Of a DNA stretch of 64,000 nt, positions 26,289 to 38,810 are shown in pieces. Both the position numbers and the translations under genes were made by a program. The first letter of the stretch is position 1, and the number at the start of each line of letters is the position of its first letter. The notes below the pieces were generated by a model. It was given only the letters and a program-made list of their open reading frames with translations, searched no databases and had not been told where the DNA came from. Origin of the DNA: Caprimulgus europaeus (taxonomy: Eukaryota > Chordata > Aves > Caprimulgiformes > Caprimulgidae); contig OU015526.1 of assembly GCA_907165065.1 (NCBI GenBank), forward strand, positions 71,633,723-71,697,722, given 5' to 3'.

Positions 26289-29200
26289 AATATTTTGAAG
26301 TATTGTTAGGCAGTGGCCTACATTTTAAGCTATTCCAGGACACTAAATACACTCTAAGACACCTATTCTAGGACACTTTATACTTGAGTTGTTTATTTTT
26401 AAAGGTCTACAACAGTTAACAACAGAAAGACTACACTGAGACCAAAAATCCATAATTACAAAAAACATAAGGAACTTTAAATTAATGCCTAAAATCAAAG
26501 TGTCATATTTAAAGTTGTGGTAATTTAATGTAGAAGGTAGCAGGAATCCAAGCTGTTCCAGCTGTTACCTCTTTTTATAATGTCTCCATACAGAAGATTG
26601 CACAATCTGAAAGCTATACACCACGAGGGCCATCTCATCTCTGGACCTGATGCCCATAGCGGTAATTTTGGATGATTCATTTTTGTGAATTTGAACTATG
26701 TCCTAACAAGTCTGAACTGTACAGAGGGTCTATTATCAACTTGAGCTAACTCTTGAACGATATCTGTCCAGGCAGTCATCTTTCTCTTTTGCACATTTTT
26801 TTTTTCTTTTCCCTGCTTTTTCCTTCTCTTCTTTTTTAACGTTAACATAAGAAAAACCTGGCTTCACATCCCCAAACTCTGAATTGATAAACTGAATGCC
26901 CTCAACACTGGCATACCACTCCAAATCCTAGAAGGTAGGACTGTGTGCAGCAGCCATCTTTTTAAAGCAACAAGGTTCCTCACTGAAAGATACCAACAGA
27001 ACTGCTTTTACAAATACTTACACCCAAGGAAAGATCAGACTCCAACAGCAGAAACAGATGTATCTTTATTAAAATGTCACCTTTCCCCAAATATTTTTTG
27101 TCTGTCCTCAAATATCTCTGTAAAAAGTGCCAACCAAGATTATCTTATTAAAAAAATAATATTTTTCCTTTCATATACCTTTGTTATCTTTTTTTCCTGT
27201 ACAAAAGCCAGTTAGAAGTGGCTGTAGCCATGCAATTAAGGTGACTGAGACATCTTTACTTGAAAGTCTGTCATGTTTAACTTTTGACTGTTGCATATTG
27301 TCATTGATATTTTGGGACTACCTGTTCATGTACAATTACCATAACAGTCAACTGTTCATATGAATGGTTCTCAATATAAAAAACAGTAATGCCCAAAAGC
27401 ACCTTGACTGCATTGCAATTTTTACCATCCCCTCAGGATCGTGTGGAGTTTTCCTTCCTCTTTATGTCTGAGTGCTTCCTACAGTATTCTTTCATTTACA
27501 ACTCAATTTTTCAGCCCTTCTCTTTCTCTTCCCATAATCTTAACAACTACTATGTCTGTCAAAATCTCTCCCTTAATAGTGTAAAGCCAATTGTAGCTCA
27601 TGAGTGCACAGTGTATAGAGTGATATTATGGGCTGAGCACATTGCTAAGCAGAAGTTAAAATACATGTTTTTGTGTGGTTGTTTGACCTAGAAGAGGGAA
27701 ATCCAGTTCGGAAGACACAGGGGAAGGGAGTGTAGTTATCTGGATGGCAAATTAAGAAGGTAAGAGGTGAATCTATTAAGAGCAACATGGGAACGGGACA
27801 ACAGAACTCAAGCTTAGAGATCTGCAGAGGATGAAGAGAACCATTCTCCATCTGTGTTGCAAGTCAGCATGAAAGACATATAGAGAAACACGGGGAAAAT
27901 AGTATAAAGCCCAAAAGAAGAAAGCATTAGCTTTCTTTCTGTAAAAATACACAAAAAATAATGTTCTACAAGAAAATCACAGCTTCAACATCAAAACCAC
28001 ACATAGAATACAAAGATTTTTCTCCTGCTTATTTTCAGAAATAATGCTCTAATTTCAGCATTTTCCAATTTCAAAATCATAGAAGCCATGTAGAGCAGAC
28101 TAAAAGTCAAGAAATGTAAGTTCAAAAACTCTCCAGTACACCCAGTAGTTAAAAATTTTTTAAATCTTTTTAATTTATATTCCTGTTTAGTCACTTAATA
28201 CAACTGTTTTAAATGTGATGGGTACTCAAATTTATTAAAATTTTCATGCCTACATTCCTAAATATAGTCTTAACTACCTGTTCACCCACATGTTGTTTTT
28301 GCAATACTTTCTCACTCAAAATTAACAAAGAAGTCAGAAAGTGTTTTTAGAGTAAGAAAGTAGCATTCTTCCCCTCCTGTAAAATGCCAGAATTTATCTG
28401 GTGTTAATAGTTCTGACAATACTACTGACCTATAAGGGGTTGCTACTAATAGGATACTAAAAATAGTATTTTCTATTATTCAGTATTGTCTGGTTTTTAT
28501 AGGTCAGTATAAAAATTTTCCTTAATCCATTGTTTGATATCAATTAGCCCTACCTGGATCAAGATTTTCTGGGAAATCTGTAAAGAAAATTTGCATTTGA
28601 AGTCACTTTTAAGAAAGCAGTGTATCCCTAACAGGATGTTACTAGTTTACAATTCATTTTTGTCAACCAGGCTACCTCACTACGTTAGCATCAGAACCCT
28701 CTATGTTCTTTCACATGATTTTATTGATGTTTATGCATGTACTTAGACATGTGTAGCACCCCAAATACAAAAGTATTTCTCAGTCAGCCTAATCAAAACT
28801 CTTAATTTATCTGAAATGAGATCTTCAGTGTCTAACATTTATTCGGGTAACCCTCTCTTCACCTTCCCTTTTTAGCTGTGTAATTGTACCCTGGAGCTGC
28901 AAAGACAGGAACTAATCATAGGTCTCTTGAGAGGCCTAGCTTGGGAGAATTTACTACCCTTTGATTTCTCATTTCTCATGTCTTCGAGGTGGCTATAAAA
29001 CTTTTAAAGACATAAGGAATCTGAAATCTATGTAGCAAGAGCAACTGGTGCCAACTGAGGAATTTTTACTGACTTCCAAATGTTGTTGCCAATAGAAGGT
29101 ACAGCAGTGCTACCATAGCTAAACCTGAAGGCAGAGAAATAACATGAAGGGTAATCAAAACTAACCGAGCTTATCACATTAAATTGTATTATTGTCCTTG

Positions 29201-30592
29201 CCCAGTGCTGGATCTTTTTAATGGCTCAAGAGGATGATAACCAGTTTGTGTTGGCCATTTCTGATATGTACCAGTGCAGAAGCAGTCCTTCAGAGGAGCA
29301 CTTGAACAGAGTGGGCAGCAAAAACATCATAAGCCAAGAAACTACTACTCACTAACTTTGCAGAAAGTCAGATACATTCCTTTCTCTTTTCCAATATTAA
29401 AACACATTTATTTATTGTGACCACTTAATATATCTTAATGAAGTAGGTGCCATAACATTCACTTGTGTAATGATCTCCAAATTATTTCCCCCAATAGCAA
29501 TGAAGTGATTTACACTCAAGTTTTTACATTACATTTAAGCTTATTATTTCAAATAAGAGCTAAGACTTTAGAAGTATGTAAGTTTATAAAAATTCCTTTG
29601 ACAGAGGAGCAGGTATCAGATACACAGCAAGTGATGTCTGTATAAAAGATAATTCACTATTTTCTCAGAGTTACGTGGTTTGATAGAATAAAACACTGAT
29701 CTATTCTGGACATCAACATTTTATTCTTATTGGACTTCTTAAAAAGATATAGGTACTTAAAATACTTCAGGAGACTTAGCTGAGGCAGACACAAAGCACA
29801 CTGCCATTTCATTTCACTTTCTAGTTCTGCACAATAGCATTCAATCTGTAACATTTTTATCATTTTTCTGTTGACTGGCACTTGGAAACACCCACTTCAT
29901 TCTTAGCAGCTTCACTCACTGAATCATTTTCAATTGTGTTGAAGCAAATTAGAGTGCAAGTGCATAGATGAAAAATCATATCTGACTACTGTGTGACTCT
30001 TTTTTTCCTATTCTTTTCTTCCCCCCAGTTCCTTTTTTTTTTTTTTTTTTTTTTTAAATCTATTCCCTGACTCAGACTGGATGTTTTTTAAGTAAAATGT
30101 GCAAACATTATCTTTCTAGTAATAATTTTGCAACATACACTGTAGTTTTAATATTGTTTGATTTCTTTTCTTATAACATTTTTTAAGGTTCCAAGCTACA
30201 TGCAACAACTTTCATGCAACTTTCATTTTCTAAGGTCATACTTAACAGTAATCTATAAATGAAGTGGTCATGTGCAAGAGATTTTTATTTTTTTTTTATA
30301 ACAAATGAAACATATTGCAAAACCTCAGCATACAGAGCATAAGCAATTCAGAGCATAAGCCTAACTTAAGTGCTCTGCAGTTTCCTCAGGAGAAGTTTCC
30401 CTCTGTTAAGTGTTAAGTAGACTTAGGCCTTAGTCATACATCTAAAGAAGGGTAAAATGGACATTCCCTTGAACAATGAGGTCCTCAGAAATGTCTTCTA
30501 AGACTGGGGAGATCCTGTAGTGAGAACTGTAAATAACACAATAATGGCAATGATTATGCCAGAACACAGGGAGGGGGAAAAAAGAAAAAAAA
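26289..30592. other. AT-rich single-copy DNA with a T23 run
   Basis: No transposon or recognisable gene. A perfect T23 lies at 30033-30055. Short frames at 26736-26924 (minus) and 27389-27691 (plus) have no convincing splice context or family resemblance. Confidence 0.4.
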
Positions 30593-30784
30593 GAAAAAGA
30601 AAAAGAAAAAGAAAAAGAAAAAGAAAAAGAAAAAGAAAAAGAAAAAGAAAAAGAAAAAGAAAAAGAAAAAGAAAAAGAAAAAGAAAAAGAAAAAGAAAAA
30701 GAAAAAGAAAAAGAAAAAGAAAAAGAAAAAGAAAAAGAAAAAGAAAAAGAAAAAGAAAAAGAAAAAGAAAAAGAAAAAGAAAAA
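30593..30784 (+). repeat. (GAAAAA)32 perfect hexanucleotide array
   Basis: Thirty-two uninterrupted GAAAAA units follow a less regular GA-rich start at about 30576. The Lys/Arg and Phe/Leu/Ser open frames across it are repeat artefacts. One strand is pure purine. Confidence 0.99.
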
Positions 30785-31190
30785 GAAACAAAGCTAAAAC
30801 ACCAAGAAGTAGGTGCGCCTTTGCATCTTATCATCATCCTCCAACATCATCTATAGTAGATGGCACTGAGTTACTGTCTTAGTATATTTCCAAAGGTGGA
30901 TCACAAAGTCCTTAAGGTTTTGGACAAAGAGATTTATAAATGCTTAATGAAGAGGATGGAACTAATGTCCTCTTGTTTTTACTGGTTTTAAGTATGAACT
31001 TTAAATGGAACTTTTCAGCTGCTAACCCATATCTTAGTATTTATAATTCTTTATAGGGCAAGGGTTTTTTTTCCCCTCTGTTCTAATTGTGGGGATTTAC
31101 ATTTGAAATAAAACTTATGGTTTAATCAGTGATGAAAAACAGCTGCAGAAAAGATAAAATGTGTTAGCCTCATACAGACTACAGATTGTA

Positions 31191-31424
31191 CATAATGCAA
31201 CTAACAAATGGAGGAGCAGGGTGACATCATAACTGCCATTATTTCTAAAGCTGGGCTGCCTGACTGAACATAATATAACTAACAAATGGAGGAGCAGGGT
31301 GACATCATAACTGCCATTATTTCTAAAGCTGGGCTGCCTGACTGAACATAATATAACTAACAAATGGAGGAGCAGAGTGACATCATAACTGCTATTATTT
31401 CTAAAGCTGGGCTGCCTGACTGAA
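31191..31424. repeat. Minisatellite, 3 x 78 bp
   Basis: Units 31191-31268, 31269-31346 and 31347-31424 start CATAAT and end CCTGACTGAA. Units 1 and 2 differ at two bases near the start, and units 2 and 3 at two bases. The unit is a multiple of three, so the minus strand stays open through it and repeats a 26-residue block (with CSVRQPSFRNNGSYDVT), but there is no sign that it is a gene. Confidence 0.97.
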
Positions 31425-31612
31425 TGGTGAACTAGATATTATCCAAAATTAAAACAGGAACATTTGCAGAAAACTAGTTTCCAGTGACAATGATGACAGA
31501 ACTTTAAATTAGAGAAAAAAATATTGGCTTTAATTTGGACAATATCAAGAAAGCTCCAGTTCTTCAATCAAGCCGTTTCACACCCACACATCCTTTTATA
31601 ATCTTTTCAATT

Positions 31613-31628
31613 AAAAAAAAAAAAAAAA
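31613..31628. repeat. A16 homopolymer
   Basis: A perfect A-run lies shortly upstream of the ERVL-like element. Confidence 0.95.
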
Positions 31629-31674
31629 GAGACAAAAAGGCATGTGTTCATCCTCAATGAAAAGGATATGCTAA

Positions 31675-32040
31675 TGTCCTGGGTTTGTTTAGGATAGAGT
31701 TAATTGTTCTCAGGGAACTGGGAAGGGGGTAGCCAGGGCAGCTGACCTGGGCGGGCCAGAGCAGGTGTTCCATACCACGTGACATGCTCAGTGTTTAAAC
31801 AGAGAAGCTCCTGGAAGAGGGGGCTGCTGGGTACCATAGTTTATGAGCTGGTTGGGTGGTGAGCTGTTTGGTTCCATTTATCACTTTTTTAATGTTGTAT
31901 ATTCTTTCATTAGCACTGTTACTGTTATTGTTTGGTGTTGTTTCTCCCTTACTCTTCCAGTAAACTGCTCGTGCCTCAACCCCTGAGCCCTGTTTGTTTA
32001 CAGTTTCTCCTCCCCGTACCACCGGAGGGTGTATACATTC
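31675..32040 (+). mobile_element. LTR of an ERVL-like avian endogenous retrovirus
   Basis: It opens TGTCCTGGGTTTGTTTAGG followed by ATAGAGTTAATTGTTCTC, the signature start of a large avian LTR group. Further landmarks are CCATACCACGTGACATGCTC, a GTTTAAACAGAG TATA-position word and a CTCAACCCCTGAGCC-type tail before TACCACCGGAGGG. It is followed directly by internal sequence, so it is the 5' LTR of an incomplete provirus. The right boundary is approximate. It is a fossil, clearly older than a fresh insertion. Confidence 0.72.
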
Positions 32041-32850
32041 TTTCTGGTGCTGTTTATTGATGCTGGGAGAAGGCTCAGGGTTATGATTTTCTTGTACTGT
32101 GTGGTCTCAGCTTATAATATGATGACATCACTGGCAACACGGTCGGATGCCTCTTTGTTCGCGGTGTTGTCATCATGGCTGTATCCTCGGCGCCCCTATC
32201 GGAATGTGTTAGTAATCGCACCCAGGCTACAGGGAAGACAGAAGGGGGTGATTTCCCCCACTCCTTTGCCTCCTTTTCCTCATTCAGTGAGAATTTCGAA
32301 TATCCTTGGGATGCTCTAACCATCATGTTTCTATTGCTGGATCTCTAATGTGTTTCAGCTCCTGTTGTGGGTTAAACAACTATTTAGGAATATGACCCAG
32401 AGGTCTGCCCCAAGGTATAGTTATGAGTGGCAGGGTGTGTGGGATAGTATGGGCAAGCACCTGGGGCGGTGGGCACCTCCAATGTGTTGGAAATTCGCAC
32501 TCGAACAAGTGCAGAATCCTGAAAAAATAATAAAATATTTGGAAAGAATGTGTTGTTATCATGGCAATTCCAGACAGATACAGATCATTACAACATGCTG
32601 GGGCCTGGCCCATGCCTATCGAATCTTATTCAACACTATTTGGTACCCTCAAAGGGAAAGGAAGGTCTCTGGATTTGGTAGAAAAATGACAAATATTGCA
32701 GATAGTCCAGCTCCTGTAACAAGCATGGTGACTACTTCAACCCCCAAGACAAATATCGCTACTGCACCCAAACCAGAGGATCAGCCTGTGCCAGACAACA
32801 CCAAACCCAGGACAGCTAAACTTATAAAACAGGAGAACCCTTCAGTGTAT
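32041..32850 (+). mobile_element. Partial internal region (leader and gag-like start) of the same ERVL-like element
   Basis: Directly downstream of the LTR, the sequence (for example GAATATCCTTGGGATGC, then CAATGTGTTGGAAATTCGC) corresponds to the beginning of the internal region of avian ERVL-type elements as I remember them. A residual open stretch at 32350-32898 encodes WKFALEQVQNPEKIIKYLER and a Pro/Thr-rich tail, in keeping with a gag-like N-terminal part. No protease, reverse transcriptase, integrase or 3' LTR follows, so the element is a broken, incomplete fossil and not a working provirus. Confidence 0.55.
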
Positions 32851-33618
32851 TATATGAAATTTTCTGGGTGCATTCACGTTTTACAAATACATGTCTAGAG
32901 AACTTTTTGAAATTATTAGCATTTTCTACACAGGTGTAAAGTTGCCTTATCTCTCCAGTGAAGGAAGCACAGACACTCCTGCTGTAAAAGGCAACTTTTT
33001 AAGTTTATTTGAACACATGGCCCTGCACAGTTTATCTTGTAGACTTTCTGTGCATCCGCTGGTTACTATACCTCTGAAAAGCAATGAAAAAAAATAATCT
33101 TCAGACCTATTGAATACTGCACACTCATAGAGTAGATGAATATAAATATTATTTACTAATATAATTTACTTGTGATTCCTCTGACAATGGGCCAAGCAAC
33201 CACCTGCTACTTCCAATTTTTTAAAAATATCCTAAATCCTTATATTTCATTATATTTTCTCTGAAAATACCACTATTGTGGTTTTAAAAACTAATGATCT
33301 GGTATTTCCTTAAAAGGTTTTCAGCTTCATTAGCTTGTTAAGTTTTGTGTCCTCATTAAAAAGACCTGTGAATATATGAAAACACATAAATCCCAAGTTC
33401 CTATACTCATTCCCAAATATACCTGCATGTATGATGGCAGGTAATCAACAAAAAACTCCCGCATTCAACTAGAATCCAGGAGTCCTAATTTTGAGTCTAT
33501 TGCTTCAGCTGCAAGGCTACCTTTCTCCTCAACCTCTTGGCTAAGGGCATTTGCATGAATAAAATATTTTACATAGCCAGTTTGAAAATGGTTGGCACAC
33601 AAGTAGCAGTCTAGGGTG

Positions 33619-33677
33619 TAGAATAGAATAGAATAGTTCAGTTGGCATGGACCTACAACAAACAGTTAGTCCAACTG
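33619..33677 (-). mobile_element. Short CR1 3'-end relic
   Basis: GAATAGAATAGAATAG followed by TTCAGTTGGCATGGACCT and, after a short gap, AGTTAGTCCAACTG resembles the antisense CR1 terminus (AGAATGGTTTGGGTTGGAAGGGACC). Only about 60 bp survive and divergence is high. Confidence 0.6.
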
Positions 33678-34696
33678 TGTATAGTCACTCTCTGTTATAC
33701 CTAACAGATAATGAATGCTCTTTATAAAAAAAAAAAAAAATTATAAAAAATAATAGTACACAGTTTAAATATTTATGTTTTCTCAGACCCTACTAAATAC
33801 ATGTGGAGAACACAATCATTTTTCTTCATCTCAGTCAAAACTTTTTTCAGTTCAAATTTCTACAATATTAGACTACCTTCCTCAACTAAAAATTGAAGAA
33901 TGGACTCCTTGTCAAGAGGTAATATTTATAAAGAATTGAAAATGAAAAAGAAATAAGGTCATAAAGCACTAGGGAAAAAAAGAAAGAGGGAATGTACAAT
34001 CACTTTTTCAAGTTTTCACATATGTAAAACAAAGCAGTTCACAGGAAAAGTAATGAGACAATTTGTTTTTCATTACAATTCATGCATATCTTGGTGTATC
34101 AAACAACTCTTTTTAATTATGATTTAAAAAACAATTACGCCATTAAAACTAAAATTTACCTGTGCATGGAAGGGACAAAGTTCACTGCTGACACAGGGCA
34201 AGTAGAGCTGAGAGGAGCAAGCAAGCTCAAGCAAGCTAAACCAGAACTGTAATACTTTGTCTGGTGTGTGTAGTTTTAGAAAAGAAACTCAGCCCTGCCA
34301 GAAATTTTTCTAGTGTGTGATTTAGCAGTGTTAAGCAAGCCGCTGGAGCTCTGTACCAATAGCCTGAAGACCTGTGCTGATCAATTTGCACAGGATTACT
34401 TCCAGAAGACACAAAATATTTGTACACAGGGAAGCAGAAGAAAAAGCTACACTCCCAGCACTAGTTTCCTTTCTCTCTGACTAGGCTGTTCCTAATCAGA
34501 AATGACAACAGGAAGAAAAACAAAGTCCAGATTTTCACAAAACAGAAAACCTCTAAAGTGCCTACAATGGACTTTTATTATTTAAGAACAGAAGAACAGC
34601 TTTCTCTGCTTCTAAATATCATAAGGAGATAGCCTTCTAGGTCCTGGTGAAATCTGGACAGAAGAAATTAATCCTCTCCTCAACTACAGATTTGTG

Positions 34697-34719
34697 ATCT
34701 AGTCACTGAGTGACTAGAT
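34697..34719. repeat. Perfect 11-bp palindrome, 1-nt centre
   Basis: ATCTAGTCACT and AGTGACTAGAT are exact reverse complements around a single G. It contains two inverted GTCACT/AGTGAC words. Confidence 0.8.
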
Positions 34720-37700
34720 TTCCTAACTTCCAAAAGGAAGGTAAGCACTAGTTTTTTAATCTCAACCCTTTGTGCACAGGAAAAAACAAAATCACAATCC
34801 AATGACCTAAGGCATAAAGAGTAGCAAGTACCAGCATAATAGAAAAAATGAAAATTTTAGGAGTAAGGGCTAAGGGACATTAAGCTTAACTGCTAAATTC
34901 AGTATTTAACTTTCCTCACTCACAGTCCCAGAAATATGTTTGGATGTTTCTTGCCCCATTTGTGTATACATCCAGAATGAAAAAAAAACCAAACGCATTC
35001 TCTTTTCAGAAGTAAAAGCATACAGGATTCTTGATTAATGGGGACTTAAGAAATTGACACTCCTTTCTAAAATCCACTAATTTTGTATATACACACACAC
35101 ACGCTAAAACTGTAGTCCTGATCAGAGCCACTCTGTACGTATACATAATGCATATATATATGTATATATACAAACAGCTGCAATAACATTTTGCAAACAA
35201 AGTGAAATAAATAAGCTAATACTTTTATAAAAATAAGCTGCTATACAGGAATAAATATCCACATTTGTGAGCAGTGAAATTTTGACCAGTAACAGGACAC
35301 TACAAAACTGTAAGTCCATAGTTATTAAAAAGATTGGAAGAAGACACACCACAGCATTAGCAAGGCTCATGCATTTTATTCTGTAGCAGAAGAGAGCATC
35401 CTTTGAGGCTCAATAACCATCACAGATTCTAAAGGACAAGGGGATTATTAGAATTACCTAATTTGGGTTGGTTGGTTTGTTTGTTGGGTTGTTTGGGGTT
35501 TTTTTGTTTTGTTTTTTTTTTCTGTTCCTAATTTAAGATCCTTTTGGATAACTCAATTGATGGTCTTCGTTTTCTCCACTGAGGAAGCAGACACCAGAAG
35601 TGGACATTGGAGGAGGCTGGACTTTAATATCCTGAACACACCTTCACAGATGCCTGTGGCATGGCTAGAAATAGCCCTCAGCATCTGCAGCTGCCCAGCT
35701 GCCCCAGCTGTACAGGCACACTTTCATTAACCCCTAACTGCTTGTCTCCAAACACTGGGGACTAAAGAAGCAACATATTTCCCCAAAGTCAGAGATATGT
35801 TTGCACACAGAGACATATGCACATCCACTCGCAAAAAGACTGCACATTCCACCACCATTATTGTGGATATGCAGTTTGAGGCTTCAAATAATGCTTAAGG
35901 CAAGAACAATTATTTTATTATTTTCTGAAAAAATGGTGTAGAAAAACAGTGCATGATATGCATGCTCTAATTTTCATTACTGTACAATTCTACTCTTAGA
36001 AGTCTAAAATTGAAGATGTAAATATTTCAAAGTAATAATAATCATAATATTTACAATTACTTCGCTTAGAAAAAATCTACCTTGTATCTTGTCCCACATT
36101 TCTGTGAACTTTCTTCCTTTTTTCACAATGTTTCAGTATTTCTTCAGCAAACTGCACTGTGTGCCTTCACAAAACCATGTAGGGACGACTTCAGTCACAT
36201 ACATAAGATACATGAAAAATTCAGATACTGAGATGGGAATAGTTTTTTGCATTTTGACAAACTGATCAGAGATTCATATTAGGTATCAGCATAAGAGCTT
36301 TATTTGATCCATATATGAGCTTTACTACCAATACAACTTTTGCTATGCTTATTAAAAAAATGTAGCTGAAATTAAATGGCAATTCAGAAGATCTCTGACC
36401 CTGAAATAAATAATCCTGCAGCTCATATAAACTCATTACTCAGTTTCGGCATAAAGCATGACTTTTTTCTTACTCCTGCTTTTATTTTTGTGTTTCTGAG
36501 ATATCAAGACAGCATATTTGATGTAAAATTAATACTAGCTGTTTTCCAGAATGACCAGAAAGAAATATGTACGCATGGGTCTAAAACATGTTTCCTTTAA
36601 ATTGTCCCTCATACAACCTCTGGCTGTCAGAGCAAACCTAAAACCAGCATTCTTGAAAAAGGTATTGGTAACTGCATTCCAGTGCAGTTAAACACTAAAT
36701 TAAAAGGAAAACACAACAAAATTTACCAAACAAGAGAAATGTAACAAACAAAAATAAATGCAAAAAATTAAGTATTGCTACATTCTGCCTCTGTTTTTAT
36801 AAGTAACAGGTATGTTACTGCTATGCACTATGCTTCAGCCCTGAGTATTTGCAGTATATTTCTCAAACAGACATGATAACTTCATTGATACCATACTATG
36901 AAAACTGGCACCTGTAGGAGCCATCTTGCGAGGAAAATGCCCAGATATGCCTTAGTAGAAACTCAATAATTGGAATATAAAATATCACTGATCATCTGAC
37001 AGAATCATCAGCTGTGAGTCAAAGGGAAACAAATCATATGTAACAACTCATATAAACTTAAACTTACATACTAAACATATACTAAAATACTCAAACTGTA
37101 TTTTCATAGTCTATACTAAACTTATAAACCACATTTGCTATATTTAATTTGTTTCAGAATGATTATTTGTTGAGAACTGATAAATGGAATTATGTTTCAT
37201 TGTAAATAACCCTTATTTGTTTCAAGCAGAAACTGACTACAAAGAAGCCAAATCTTTTTTTCAGCCTTCCATGAGAAAAATCCACATTTTTCACTACCAG
37301 CAGAATGCTGGTCATGGTTAGTGTTGGTTTATGGTATTATTTACGTATGTCTGAAGAGCTGTAGGCCAGAAAAATGATTGTACACCAAATATAGGTTAGC
37401 CAAGAAAGGGGAGGACTGAGACAATGTAAAGCATGATTTAAAGTACTTAAAGTATTATCAGTCTAATAGACTGAGATTTCAACGGATGCAGTTAACATAA
37501 AAAAAGAAGAAAATTGTAGCATTTATTCCCCACTGAGGTTAGTAACAAGCTTTCCTTGACCCACAATGGCTGTTTTGTTTCTGTGGGGTTTTTTTCTGTT
37601 ATCTATATATCAGATTGAACAGAATATTGCATGGATACACGTCACATTAACGCATCTAGTCCATTTTTGTACTATATATGAACATGGTTAAATTTAAAGT

Positions 37701-38357
37701 GATCTGAAAAGTCATCTAGAAAACTTTCAGAGTCAGTATATCACTGAAGATCTCGCTGGTTTGCACATCCTTCTATCTGTCTGCTTATAAATATTTATTA
37801 ATCTAGATCTGTCTTGTTTATACAGAAAGTTACAGTGCTACAAGTATTCTATACATCCACATATAAAACCATGAAACTCACACTTTCATAGCATTTTAAT
37901 CAAAAGCTATACAGACAAATAGTTTTCCAATGAGATAATACTTTTTTATGTGTACTTGACAATGTTATTCATAAGTAATAGCTACATTAATGGCTTAGTC
38001 TTCGTAAGTAATGACTATATTTTAATTTTTATGCGCACATGCAACAGCTACTAAAGAAAGAAAAAAAATCTTACATGTACAACATTAATCTAGTAGCAAC
38101 ACCTCAATCTAAGCAGTTGCATTTTATCTCCAAGTCTTACTTTAGCATCTTTAAGATTATGACTGTACTGTGTGTACAGTAAGTGGGGGAGATTAGATCT
38201 AAATTACTAGGTCTTGGATAGAAAATTATCACTTCTCTGGGATTTCTGAACACTGCTACTGACAATTTTTTGTCTGATTTTCTTTTGCTTCTTGTAGGAA
38301 CCCATGTATGGTCAAGATTTGGGTGGAAGACAAGAAAGCTAAAAATATGAGTTACCA

Positions 38358-38810
38358 TCATAGAATTACAGAATATCTCAAGTTGGAAGGGACACATAAG
38401 AAATGAGTCCAACTCCCTGCTCCTTGCAGGACTAAACCGTATGACTAAGAGTGTTGTCCAAATGGTCCTTGAACTCTAATAGGGTTGGTGTCATGACCAC
38501 TTACCTGGGGAGTGTGTTCCAGTGACTGGCCAACCTTTCAGTGAAGAACGTTTTCCTAATATCTAATCTGAACTTCCCCTGATACGTCTTCATTCCATTT
38601 CCTCATGTCCTATCGCTGGTCATCAGAGAGAGGAGATCAGCACCTCTGCCTCCACTGCCCAACTTGAAGAAGTTGTAGACTGTGATGAGGTCACCCCTCA
38701 GCCTTCTCTTCTCCAAGCTGAACAAACCAAGTGACCTCAGCCACTCCTTGTTAAGTCTTGCTCTCAAGGACTTTCACTATCTCAGTCACCCTCTTCTGGC
38801 TACACTCCAA
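38358..38810 (-). mobile_element. CR1 LINE fragment, 3' part
   Basis: It starts CATAGAATTACAGAATATC, then AAGTTGGAAGGGACACATAAG, and runs through TTTTCCTAATATCTAATCTG, CTTCTCTTCTCCAAGCTGAA and CACCCTCTTCTGGCTACACT, all antisense CR1 ORF2-end and 3' UTR words. It is 5' truncated, no intact reading frame survives, and its orientation matches the copies at 25.9 and 62.2 kb. Confidence 0.94.

Larger units (their letters stand above)
32851..38357. other. AT-rich single-copy DNA, small CR1 relic and low-complexity tracts
   Basis: Apart from the CR1 relic at 33619-33677 and the inverted repeat at 34697-34719, no gene is seen. CA/TA-rich tracts lie at about 35090-35170, and a T/G-rich tract at 35465-35522. 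Confidence 0.4.

Noticed and set aside
26736-26924. Minus-strand Lys-rich 62-residue frame
   Set aside because: Splice sites around it are weak and the Lys-rich part comes from an A/G-rich tract; no family recognised.
30442-30882. Long open frames on both strands (Lys/Arg-rich and Phe/Leu/Ser-rich)
   Set aside because: They are translations of the GAAAAA array and carry no other content.
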